From Coraliomargarita_B sp036735565 (GTDB lineage: Bacteria; Verrucomicrobiota; Verrucomicrobiia; Opitutales; Coraliomargaritaceae): a DNA stretch of 32,001 nt. This document shows, piece after piece, positions 1 through 7,399 of the stretch (position 1 is the first letter of the stretch; every line of letters starts with the position of its first letter). Below the pieces are notes generated by a model. It was not told the origin of the DNA, ran no database searches, and worked only from the letters and a program-made list of their open reading frames with translations. Where the stretch lies: assembly GCA_036735565.1 (NCBI GenBank), contig DAINOC010000022.1:1-32001 (forward strand), read 5' to 3'. Position numbers and translations under genes: made by a program.

Positions 1-335
1 ATTCATTCACATCGCTCTGATCACTGATTCGCTAGTTTACCTTAACACGCCCTAGCCGAATCCGAACAAGTCGCTGTTCACAATTCCGTGGGCTGCGCCT
101 TCACTCCATGTGACAGCTCTAGGTTCGCTGATAATATGAACACTCTTCGGCTGTTCCGAGAGAATCTCCATTGCAAATGCTGTTTGCATGACTGGGAAGG
201 TTATCTTCAGAGCCCAAAAACGGGGCACTTCGTAAAGACATAAATTTTATATTTACGGTCTCGTCCCTGCGACGCAGCCTGAAGAGATGAAGCCTGACTG
301 CTTTAATCGCTCCCATCCATTCAGGACGGGCGGAT
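1..335. other. Intergenic stretch at window edge, no supported gene
   Basis: I see no convincing gene here. The only open frame of note (minus strand, roughly 119-316) has an unbiased, low-complexity composition with no recognisable motif. The stretch looks more AT-rich than the rest of the window. A small perfect inverted repeat, CTGCG-A-CGCAG, lies at 67-77 counted within 201-300 (that is 267-277), without a T-run, so I do not call it a terminator. A gene truncated by the window edge cannot be excluded. Confidence 0.5.
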
Positions 336-743
336 TTATGGCGCGATCAAGCCAACTTGCGGGAAATAGGTTCGGTATCGGCTCACATCCCGGGTGAGGA
401 TCGGAATTTGTAACGAAGCGGCGTGTGCTCCGATAAAAAAGTCGGAGAGTGGCGCTGTTTTTGAGCCACCGCGCAGACGATAGGTTTTGTAGGCTTTAGC
501 GGCGAGAAACAGCGCTTCTCTCGGTAACTCCTGGAAGATGAGACCCAGCGTTACGAGCATTTGCTCGACATCCCCAATTTCACCTGCCTCGTAGCTAAGT
601 TCGGAATAAATGAGTGGGTTGATAACCAAGCGGCCGACAGCCTGACAGAGTTGATTTTCAGACCAATCTGCCCATTGAGGGTCTTCTTGGAAAACATCGA
701 GGATAACGTTGGTATCCACCAATATGTGACCGGCTTTAGTCAT
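336..743 (-). CDS. vapC: PIN-domain toxin ribonuclease (VapC/FitB type)
   Basis: This is a 135-residue single PIN domain, the usual size for VapC/FitB toxins, which are Mg2+-dependent RNases that cut RNA when freed from the antitoxin. The first acidic motif is visible at the N-terminus (VDTNVILDVF, Asp about residue 10). A Glu follows near residue 48 (SELSYEAGE), and the later acidic cluster is in SDFFIGAHAA and LTRDVSRY. The ATG at 743 overlaps the end of the upstream antitoxin gene by 8 bases, the usual translational coupling of such pairs. The sequence shows the family and the pairing; RNase target specificity cannot be read from it. All four acidic positions appear intact, so the toxin is probably functional. 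The locus looks less GC-rich than its neighbours, which would fit horizontal acquisition. Confidence 0.88.
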   Translation of the reverse strand: MTKAGHILVDTNVILDVFQEDPQWADWSENQLCQAVGRLVINPLIYSELSYEAGEIGDVEQMLVTLGLIFQELPREALFLAAKAYKTYRLRGGSKTAPLSDFFIGAHAASLQIPILTRDVSRYRTYFPQVGLIAP

Positions 744-999
744 CCCCTCGTAACTCTTTCATGATTGCATCCGTGTCTCGCCCGCAAGCGTGGTCCTTCC
801 AGATACCACGCACAGATGCCAGACGTGCTCGCATCTCCTCTACGGTCCGCGGGGGAGCCATCGTATCCGGTTCGTTGACTGTATTGGTTAGAATGGCTCG
901 CACTTCCGCTTCCATGGAAATTTGGCGCCGTGCGGCCCGGATCCTCAGCTTTTGCTTCACTGTTTCGTCCAGGTTTCGGATTGTTATCGTTGTTCCCAT
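736..999 (-). CDS. FitA-like ribbon-helix-helix antitoxin
   Basis: The protein is 87 residues from the ATG at 999. It opens with a FitA/Arc-type ribbon-helix-helix segment (TTITIRNLDETVKQKLRIRA, then GRxxSMEAE-like RRQISMEAEVRAIL), which dimerises and binds operator DNA. The C-terminal tail (about residues 50-87) would wrap the PIN toxin and block its active site. I chose 999 because the RHH strand begins directly there. An in-frame GTG at 1041 would add 14 residues with no family counterpart and would translate through the operator-like repeats. Neither start has a good Shine-Dalgarno. The gene comes first in the operon and overlaps the toxin by 8 bases. Autoregulation by the antitoxin or complex is known for the family and is inferred here. 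Confidence 0.85.
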   Translation of the reverse strand: MGTTITIRNLDETVKQKLRIRAARRQISMEAEVRAILTNTVNEPDTMAPPRTVEEMRARLASVRGIWKDHACGRDTDAIMKELRGDD

Positions 1000-1005
1000 T
1001 GGGAA

Positions 1006-1035
1006 GATGCTGGCAATGCTGGCATTGATGTCAAT
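1006..1035 (-). promoter_or_regulatory. Putative toxin-antitoxin operator
   Basis: Just upstream of the antitoxin ATG lie a 9-bp direct repeat (ATGCTGGCA twice, plus strand, about 1007-1024) and an abutting perfect inverted repeat ATTGA-TG-TCAAT (1024-1035). On the gene strand the latter contains a TTGACA hexamer that could be a -35 box. RHH antitoxins bind short repeats in this position. No good -10 was found, so the promoter itself is not assigned. Confidence 0.4.
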
Positions 1036-1160
1036 ACGCACCCGATACGCGAAAGCCCCAGAATGAGATCATTCCGTATATTGGGATATTTGACGGGGTA
1101 AGCACCCGACAAACCCTGACTCGATTGATGGTTCGGTGCCGTCCGTAAGAAACCGCCACG

Positions 1161-3023
1161 TCACTCAAATCCGGGCAGTGTGATCCGCGCCCGCTCGCCG
1201 TCGGGCCCGCCACCTTCGACGATCGCACGACGCTGGCCTTGGAAGAGTGTGAGCCGGTGCCCCGAGACTTGCCCCCGGGCGTCCGTCACCACTGCATTTT
1301 CCTCGAGCACCAAGCGCCCTTCCGAGGGGAAGATAGTGCCCCGCCCTGCCCTGGCGACCCGCCCTGCCTGCTCGATCTTCAAGTCGTTAAAGGCCTCGAT
1401 TCGCTCGATGATCAACTTACCCGCCGCGCCGGCGCTCGCTGCATGCTCGGGGACGGTGATCACATCCATGCGTTCACAGGATAAAACAAGATTGTTACCC
1501 GCCACCGCGACCGAATCGGAGAAACGGAAGCGCGTCCCCTCCGGACGCTCTTCCATTCGAAGTGTTTGGCTCTGGATGAAGGTCGCATTGGGCGCCACAT
1601 TACCTACTGTCTCACTGGTCGGCGTCGACACCCCCTCCGAACTTTCAGCAAATCCCAAATCCGGTAACACCGGCAGCTCGACTTGCAGCGGCGCTCCGAC
1701 CACACCGCGAACCACCGCCAGTTTGGGCTCCAACTCCATGGTGTGCCCGTTGATGATTGCCGTCCCGTTCGTGATCCTTGGGCTGCCGCTAAGCACAGCG
1801 CGGGACTTTTCCGGCTGAAAGATCACCTGATCGCTGGTGGCGATTTGCCCGGACCGCTCGATCCGGACGGATCCCATAGCGCGCATCTCTGAAACGCGGC
1901 CCAAACGAACGGCATCCGGCGCCGCATCCGCAGCCTCGGGCATGGGCGCACGGTCGGCGATGACCGTCAAATTATCGGCATTGAGCTGCACGTTTCCGGA
2001 CAAAACCTCGACGCGGCCCTCAAAAAGAAATTCGTGCACCTGCACCAGTTCCCGCAGCCGGATCGTATCGGCCAGGACGATGGTCTCCGAACTCAGCGCG
2101 CCCGCTCCCTCCAGCCCCAGCCCGCCGGTATCCATGAGGATCATTTGCGCCCGCCCACCATCCGGTTCGCCGCGGATGACGATCTCGCCCGCCTGGCTCT
2201 CAACGGTCTCACCCGTCAAATAGGCTCCGGGCACCTCAATCGCGGGCGTTCCACGCAAGACAGCCCTACGCTCTTCGGTGAAAAATTCCGCCTCCTTCGC
2301 GCGGACCGTCCGGTCGCCCTGACGGAACACCACCTTCTCCGTGGCGGTAATTTGCCGCACCGAATCGATCTGCCCTGCTGCCGCACTCTCTCTATTGGCT
2401 TCACCCTGCGGGGCATCGGCAAGGGCCAGCAGATGCTCGCTGGTCAGCCACCAGTCGCTGGAGGCCGCGCTCACTTCGCCGGTGAATTCAAAACGATACT
2501 CCGTGGGCGTCGTCCGCAGCAGCAATTGGTCGCTGGATATCCTGGTTTGCCGAATCTCCCCTGATGTGGACCCGGTGCCTCCGCTGATGGTTTGGGCAAA
2601 GGCAACGCGGCTGTCCGCCGCCACGCGAATCTCCTTGGGATCGCCCAGCCACTCCCACCCGGTGCCCGAGATTTCAAAGTTAGTGCCTTCGATCAGGATA
2701 GGCTCCTCCGAAAAGGCCCGGTTCTCCTGCAAGCGAATCGTGGCCTCGGGACTATCCAAGCTGAGCTCCAACGCCATGCGCTCGTCTCCGGAATAGACCC
2801 GCAGAGCCATCCCCTCGACCCGCACCTGCGCCTCGCTGTCGTAGATGCCCCGCTCACCCTGGAGCACCCACTGCGTAAAGCCATCATCGCCAAAGCGCGG
2901 CAGCTTGAAATTCTTCACCGGTGCATTGGGCACCATCTGCGCGAAAAGCCCCCCTCCAAAAGTAAATAGGGTGAGACAAACGAGAAACTGGCGAAGATGC
3001 TTCACCCGAATAAACAGATCCAT
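1161..3023 (-). CDS. Large exported LptA/OstA-like multi-module protein
   Basis: This 620-residue protein has an N-terminal hydrophobic signal segment (residues about 10-28, ending near LFAQ). The rest is almost entirely beta-strand-like repeats of the OstA/LptA type: short segments about making, masking and tagging strands, with recurring patterns such as AVLRGTPAIE, AVLSGSPRITNG, AEFFTEERR and VIFQPEKSR. I see an LptC-like N-terminal part (about 30-140) followed by about three OstA-like modules (about 165-290, 295-440, 465-615). Family knowledge: LptA and LptC form a periplasmic beta-jellyroll bridge carrying LPS to the outer membrane. LptA is usually about 180 residues, so this protein is several times longer. 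It directly follows the rhodanese gene with no spacer, so the two are probably co-transcribed. Family assignment is from pattern only; I could not align it. Confidence 0.65.
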   Translation of the reverse strand: MDLFIRVKHLRQFLVCLTLFTFGGGLFAQMVPNAPVKNFKLPRFGDDGFTQWVLQGERGIYDSEAQVRVEGMALRVYSGDERMALELSLDSPEATIRLQENRAFSEEPILIEGTNFEISGTGWEWLGDPKEIRVAADSRVAFAQTISGGTGSTSGEIRQTRISSDQLLLRTTPTEYRFEFTGEVSAASSDWWLTSEHLLALADAPQGEANRESAAAGQIDSVRQITATEKVVFRQGDRTVRAKEAEFFTEERRAVLRGTPAIEVPGAYLTGETVESQAGEIVIRGEPDGGRAQMILMDTGGLGLEGAGALSSETIVLADTIRLRELVQVHEFLFEGRVEVLSGNVQLNADNLTVIADRAPMPEAADAAPDAVRLGRVSEMRAMGSVRIERSGQIATSDQVIFQPEKSRAVLSGSPRITNGTAIINGHTMELEPKLAVVRGVVGAPLQVELPVLPDLGFAESSEGVSTPTSETVGNVAPNATFIQSQTLRMEERPEGTRFRFSDSVAVAGNNLVLSCERMDVITVPEHAASAGAAGKLIIERIEAFNDLKIEQAGRVARAGRGTIFPSEGRLVLEENAVVTDARGQVSGHRLTLFQGQRRAIVEGGGPDGERARITLPGFE

Positions 3024-3632
3024 TTAGCGCGGAACGTCGAGCGGAGAAAGTGGGCGTAGTGGCCCGGCGAGCGATCCGGAAAACTGCACCCTCGGATCAT
3101 TGATATCAAGGAGTTCGTCCAACTCGTAAACATTCCGATAGCCGTAACCATACAAGTTTAGGTAGGTGGGTATGTTCAAGGCCATCATCATCGGCTTGGC
3201 TTGCGCATGAAGCTGAGAGGCGATCCGGCCCCCGCCCTGATTGCCGGGTGTGGCAATCTTCGAAGCGAAATCCACCGGATTGCCCGCGAAATTGTTATTA
3301 CAATAAATTAGGATGCGGGTCTCGAAGGAAGGTATCACCCCAGCCAAGTTCGCCTGTGTGAAGTCCGTAAAGCTCAGGTGGCGGGCACCCGCAAGGTGCA
3401 CCCGATTGAATCGAAAAGTCGAGCGCGCGTCCAAAATGATCGTCCCGGGCTCACGGCTCATTTGCAGGAAAGTGTCGAAATCGATTAGGCGCTCGGCCCG
3501 ATGGGCCTCGACTGCTTCGACCAGTTGCCGGTGATCGGCAAAGCTCACGTTGGCTTTGGGATAGTTCGCAAGCAGTAGAGCCGGGGCCGCAAGCATTAGA
3601 AGCCAAACGTTGTTTTTAAAAAAATAGTTCAT
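3024..3632 (-). CDS. Exported rhodanese-like domain protein
   Basis: This 202-residue protein has a signal-peptide-like N-terminus (NNVWLLMLAAPALLLA, residues about 8-22), so it should act outside the cytoplasm. A rhodanese fold follows: the strand TIILDARSTFRF (about 64-75), HLAGARHLSF, then the active-site loop with candidate catalytic Cys111 (LIYCNNNFAG). Rhodaneses carry sulfane sulfur on that Cys, although the loop is atypical and the physiological acceptor is unknown. The gene ends exactly where the LptA-like gene begins (3024/3023), so the pair is likely an operon transcribed from about 3650-3730. A role linked to envelope biogenesis is an inference from context only. The start is the first Met before the signal sequence. 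Confidence 0.8.
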   Translation of the reverse strand: MNYFFKNNVWLLMLAAPALLLANYPKANVSFADHRQLVEAVEAHRAERLIDFDTFLQMSREPGTIILDARSTFRFNRVHLAGARHLSFTDFTQANLAGVIPSFETRILIYCNNNFAGNPVDFASKIATPGNQGGGRIASQLHAQAKPMMMALNIPTYLNLYGYGYRNVYELDELLDINDPRVQFSGSLAGPLRPLSPLDVPR

Positions 3633-3734
3633 ATCAGGGAAAGTGCGATAAAGGTAGGATTCAACCTATTGAGACAACAGGGTTGCGGGCAAGAGCCATA
3701 CCAATATCCGGGAAAGGAATCCGATCAGATAAGA

Positions 3735-4778
3735 TCAAACAGCCGGCTGGTGTTGGCTCATGCAATGGAGTGCCCCGCCCTCCTTAATGATATCGGTGCA
3801 ATCCACACCGACCACTTCTCGACCGGGAAAACATTCCCTGAGGATGGCCAGCGCTTCAGCATCGCGCTGTGGCAGGCGGTAAGTCGGCACCAGAACGCCC
3901 CCATTCAAGACAATAAAGTTGAGATAGCTCGCTGCTAGGATCTCGCCATCGTCGTAGATCGGATCCGGCAGCGGCAAGCGCCGGAGCTCGTAGCTTGCAC
4001 CACCCGGCGTGCGCATGGCAGCGACTCGCCGGGCGTTTTCCTCGAGCCGCGCGTGATTCGGATTGGCCGGGTCCGTCGCTTCCGCGAGGAGGATCCCATC
4101 AGCTTTGAAAAAGCGGGCGAGGTTATCGATATGCCCATCCGTATCGTCGCCCACCAGACCTTCGTTCAACCAAAGCACTTCCTGAACTCCCAAGCCTTCC
4201 GCAAGCAAGGCTTCGGCTTCGGCCCGGGTCGCCGGGCCCTTGCGGTTCGGGTTGAGCAGCACGTCCTCGGTGGTCAGCAACCGACCGGAGCCGTTACTTT
4301 CGACGGCTCCGCCCTCGAGAATGGCGTCACTGTGCCAGCGCCGCAACCCGAGTTGCTCCGCGATCCAGGCTGTGGCGCGGTTATCCTTCTCGTATTTTGG
4401 AAATTTGCCGCCCCAGGCATTGAAACGCCAGTCCGAGACGGCCAGCTCGCGCCCTTCCCGGCGCAATAAAAAGAGCGGCCCGAAGTCCCGGATCCACACA
4501 TCGTCCGTCTCATAGTCAAAGAGCTCTATGCCGGAGACCTCACCACAAGCCTGCATCCGCTCCAGCAGTTGACCCTGAGCCCGCTGAGGGCAGAGCACCC
4601 GAACCGACTGGAAACGGGCCGCCTGCACATACAGGGCAGCCAATTGCTGCCGAACCGCCTCAAGACAGCCCGCCCAGAGGTCCTCCCGCGTCGGCCAGGC
4701 GAACCAAACCGCCTCCTGTAGCTCCCACTCCGCAGGGAAGCGGTAGTCCGCTACCTTAATTCCAGAATCTGTTGTCAT
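3735..4778 (-). CDS. aguA: Agmatine deiminase
   Basis: This 347-residue member of the peptidyl-arginine deiminase/agmatine deiminase family hydrolyses agmatine to N-carbamoylputrescine and ammonia. Visible family motifs are the N-terminal PAEWELQEAVWFAWPT, the acidic/His segments VWIRDFGPLF and EGGAVESNGSGRLLTTE, DDTDGHIDNLARF, and the C-terminal GGALHCMSQHQP carrying the catalytic Cys (residue 339). Length matches the family. The gene lies downstream of aguB on the same strand, about 206 bases apart, so together they form the arginine-decarboxylase route from agmatine to putrescine. No arginine decarboxylase gene is in the window. The gap to aguB contains the hexamer repeat at 4915-4956. The start at 4778 fits the family N-terminus. 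Confidence 0.95.
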   Translation of the reverse strand: MTTDSGIKVADYRFPAEWELQEAVWFAWPTREDLWAGCLEAVRQQLAALYVQAARFQSVRVLCPQRAQGQLLERMQACGEVSGIELFDYETDDVWIRDFGPLFLLRREGRELAVSDWRFNAWGGKFPKYEKDNRATAWIAEQLGLRRWHSDAILEGGAVESNGSGRLLTTEDVLLNPNRKGPATRAEAEALLAEGLGVQEVLWLNEGLVGDDTDGHIDNLARFFKADGILLAEATDPANPNHARLEENARRVAAMRTPGGASYELRRLPLPDPIYDDGEILAASYLNFIVLNGGVLVPTYRLPQRDAEALAILRECFPGREVVGVDCTDIIKEGGALHCMSQHQPAV

Positions 4779-4914
4779 AAATTTGCCTGTTTCAAAATGA
4801 TCCTCACTCCGCCCTCATCCATAGTAACTGGCTCTTCGATAAACCTGCACTTCCAATTCATCCTCTCCGGCCTGAATGGCAGTCGCTGAGGGGTGCCACC
4901 CAGCGGTCTTCCAT

Positions 4915-4956
4915 ACTATCTTACTCGTAATCCTAATCTTAATCCTACTCTTCATC
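4915..4956. repeat. Degenerate hexanucleotide tandem repeat
   Basis: Seven consecutive hexamers fit a pattern close to NTAATC on the plus strand: actatc, ttactc, gtaatc, ctaatc, ttaatc, ctactc, ttcatc. On the minus (transcribed) strand this reads as purine-rich GATTAG/GATTAA-like units. It lies between the aguB stop and the aguA start, so it is probably in the transcript. The copies vary but keep strict 6-base register. Confidence 0.75.
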
Positions 4957-4984
4957 CCCAGCCGCCATGGACCGAAGAGCAGCA

Positions 4985-5863
4985 CTAGTCCCCGTCGCTC
5001 ATGCGCTGCGTCAGCCCCCCGAAACTATCAATCCGGCGGTCACGGAAAAAGGGCCAGATCCGGCGGGTGTTTTCCAATGCCTTCAAATCGCAATCGACGA
5101 GGAGCGTCGCGGTCTCGTCAATCGGCGCACGGGCTACCACCTGGCCATAGAAATCGCTCACGAAGGACTGCCCCCAAAATTCAGTCGCGCCCTCGGTGCC
5201 GACCCGGTTAACGGCCGCCACATAACAGCCGTTGGCCACCGCATGGCCTCGCTGGACGGTCTCCCATGCGTTGTGCTGGGCGCTGCCGAGCTCCGCTTTT
5301 TCCTCCGGCAACCAGCCGATCGCCGTAGGGTAAAATAAGATCTCCGCCCCGGCCAGGGCCGCCAAACGGGCCGCCTCGGGATACCACTGGTCCCAGCAGA
5401 TCAGCACACCAATCTTCCCGAATCGGGTCTCCCATACCTTGTAGCCGAGGTCTCCTGGTGTGAAGTAAAATTTCTCCTCAAAGCCCGGATCCTGCGGGAT
5501 GTGCATCTTCCGGTATTTCCCGAGGTAGCGACCGTCCGCGTCGATCACCGCTGCGGTATTGTGATAGACACCCGCCGCGCGGCGCTCAAAGAGCGAGGCG
5601 ATGATGACTACACCGAGCTCCCCGGCTAGTGCTGCCAGCGTATCCGTGGTCGGTCCCGGCACGGGCTCCGCAAGATCAAACAGCTCAGGATCCTGAACGC
5701 GGCAGAAATAGGGCAAGTTGAACAGTTCCTGCGTGCACACGATCTGCGCACCCGAAGACGCTGCCTCCCGGATACGCTCGACGGTGAAGGAGAGATTCGC
5801 CTCGGCCGATCCACCATCGAAACCCTGTATCAGGGCGATTTTTACAGTATCCGATCTTTGCAT
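4985..5863 (-). CDS. aguB: N-carbamoylputrescine amidase
   Basis: This 292-residue carbon-nitrogen hydrolase converts N-carbamoylputrescine to putrescine, CO2 and ammonia. The nitrilase-type catalytic triad is visible: Glu46 (CTQELFNLPYF), Lys119 (YRKMHIPQDPGF) and Cys156 (IGVLICWDQWYPEAAR). The segments EKFYFTPGD, YPTAIGWLPEEK and WGQSFVSDFYGQVVA are characteristic of the AguB branch within the superfamily. Pairing with aguA just downstream supports the substrate assignment over a generic amidase. The gene follows hisG by 58 bases on the same strand, so read-through from the hisG promoter is possible, but there is no metabolic link. The start at 5863 is the ATG before the first beta-strand (VKIALIQG). 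Confidence 0.95.
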   Translation of the reverse strand: MQRSDTVKIALIQGFDGGSAEANLSFTVERIREAASSGAQIVCTQELFNLPYFCRVQDPELFDLAEPVPGPTTDTLAALAGELGVVIIASLFERRAAGVYHNTAAVIDADGRYLGKYRKMHIPQDPGFEEKFYFTPGDLGYKVWETRFGKIGVLICWDQWYPEAARLAALAGAEILFYPTAIGWLPEEKAELGSAQHNAWETVQRGHAVANGCYVAAVNRVGTEGATEFWGQSFVSDFYGQVVARAPIDETATLLVDCDLKALENTRRIWPFFRDRRIDSFGGLTQRMSDGD

Positions 5864-5921
5864 ACAGGAATAACGACGTCAGGACTGGGAATTCAACGAT
5901 GCGCGGGGCTTCATAAACCGC

Positions 5922-6803
5922 TTAGAAGACGACCTTGTTCAGCGGGTATTCGATGATGCCCTCAGCACCACGCAACTTCAGCTCGGGAATGATCTCACGG
6001 ACGACTCTTTCATCGAGAATAGTATCGAGCGCCACCCAGTTCTCATCAGTCAGTCGGTTGATCGTCGGGTTGCGCAGTGCGGGCAGATCGGCGAGGATCG
6101 CATCCAGCTTTGACTTCTCGATATTGAGTTTGAGGCCGACCTTTGACTTGGCCTCCAAGGCGGCCTGCAGCAGCATGGCAATGCTCTCGATCTTGCGCCG
6201 CTTGGCTGGGTCGGCCCAGGCTGTCTTGTTGGCGATCAACACCGTGTTGGTGAACATCAGGGTATCGACGATCCGCAGCTTATTAGCGCGGATAGAATTG
6301 CCCGTCTCCGTGAGGTCAACGATGGCGTCCACCAGATCCGGCACCTTCACCTCGGTCGCGCCCCAGGAGAACTCCACCTCAGCCGTGACGCCGTGCTCCT
6401 GGAGAAAGGCCCGGGTCAGATTCACCACTTCGGTCGCGATCCGCTTGCCCTCTAGGTCCTTAACCGTCTTCACAGGTGAGTTTTCCGGCACGGCGACGAC
6501 CCATTTGGAGCGACGGTTGGAGGCACGACTGTAAACGAGGTCGCAGACCTCTACCACATCCGAGGCGTTCTCCCGGACCCAGTCCTGCCCGGTCAGACCG
6601 CAGTCAAAATACCCGGTCTCCACATAGCGGCTCACTTCCTGAGCCCGCACGAAACGGCCGTCCAGCGTCTCGTCATCAAAGGTCGGACGATAGGAGCGCG
6701 AACTCTTCGTGATATTGAAACCGGCCTTGGCAAACAATTGGATCGTAGCGTCCTCGAGACTGCCTTTGGGCAAGCCGAGCATGAGAAGTGATGGGTTTTC
6801 CAT
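5922..6803 (-). CDS. hisG: ATP phosphoribosyltransferase, long form
   Basis: This enzyme catalyses the first, feedback-controlled step of histidine synthesis (ATP + PRPP to phosphoribosyl-ATP). The protein is 293 residues from the ATG at 6803. It has the N-terminal LGLPKGSLEDATIQLF motif, the ETGYFDCGLTGQDWV segment, the PRPP-binding region with DLTETGNSIRANKL, and a C-terminal regulatory domain of about 70 residues (from about 215, EAKSKVGLKLNIEKSKL). That last domain marks the hexameric long form, which does not need HisZ; in that form it binds histidine. I reject the in-frame Met at 6839 because its 12 extra residues precede the conserved strand without family support. No other his gene is in the window. 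The gene is divergent from the peroxiredoxin gene. Confidence 0.95.
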   Translation of the reverse strand: MENPSLLMLGLPKGSLEDATIQLFAKAGFNITKSSRSYRPTFDDETLDGRFVRAQEVSRYVETGYFDCGLTGQDWVRENASDVVEVCDLVYSRASNRRSKWVVAVPENSPVKTVKDLEGKRIATEVVNLTRAFLQEHGVTAEVEFSWGATEVKVPDLVDAIVDLTETGNSIRANKLRIVDTLMFTNTVLIANKTAWADPAKRRKIESIAMLLQAALEAKSKVGLKLNIEKSKLDAILADLPALRNPTINRLTDENWVALDTILDERVVREIIPELKLRGAEGIIEYPLNKVVF

Positions 6804-6916
6804 AAGCCGCTTGACCCTGTAAATCGGGGCAAAAGGCACAAGAACAATTTTACTCTGCGCTAGGCCGAACTGATTTATGAGTTGTCAAGCGACTCGATTG
6901 GATTTGACTGCTTTCA

Positions 6917-7399
6917 ATGGCAAAACCCGCACCCCTCCAACCGGGCGATCCCGCGCCTGTTTTTTCTTTTGAGGAAAATGGTCGCACCCTGAGTGTTGGC
7001 TCCCTCGACGCTCCCGCCCTCGTTTATTTCTACCCCAAAGACGACACCCCCGGCTGCACCAAACAGGCCTGCGGTATCCGCGACTTCTGGGTAAAATTTC
7101 AACGGGCTGGCTTGCACGTGGTCGGCGTCAGCAAGGACAGCGTTACTTCGCACGGAAAGTTTATCAAGAAATACAGCCTGCCCTTCCCGCTGGTCAGTGA
7201 CGAAGACCTGAGTATCGCCCACAGCTTCGGGGTCTTCGGCGAAAAGCAGTTTATGGGTAAGACCTACGATGCCGTCCATCGCATGTCATTCCTTGTTGCT
7301 CCGGACGGCACCATCCTGAAAACTTATGCGAAAGTAGATCCCTCTGATCACGCCGAAACCATCCTGAATGACCTGAACACCTACCAAGCCCACCAATGA
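6917..7399 (+). CDS. bcp: Peroxiredoxin, BCP/PrxQ type
   Basis: This 160-residue thiol peroxidase reduces H2O2 and organic hydroperoxides at the expense of thioredoxin. The peroxidatic Cys47 sits in the DDTPGCTKQACG motif, with the resolving Cys52 five residues later, the typical BCP arrangement. The PxxxTPGC loop, a distal Arg region (AVHRMSFLVAPDG) and the length all agree with the family. The protein is cytoplasmic, with no signal peptide. Its stop overlaps the start of the next gene by 4 bases (ATGA), so the response regulator is translationally coupled to it. The divergent neighbour is hisG. I could not identify a convincing promoter in the 113 bases between the two starts. Confidence 0.95.
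   Translation: MAKPAPLQPGDPAPVFSFEENGRTLSVGSLDAPALVYFYPKDDTPGCTKQACGIRDFWVKFQRAGLHVVGVSKDSVTSHGKFIKKYSLPFPLVSDEDLSIAHSFGVFGEKQFMGKTYDAVHRMSFLVAPDGTILKTYAKVDPSDHAETILNDLNTYQAHQ

Noticed and set aside
119..316. Open frame of 65 codons on the minus strand near the left edge
   Set aside because: No motif, no ribosome site, and composition like non-coding DNA; too little support for a gene.
1180..2796. Several plus-strand open frames opposite the LptA-like gene
   Set aside because: Ser/Arg/Pro-rich shadows of a beta-repeat gene; no start signals or domains.
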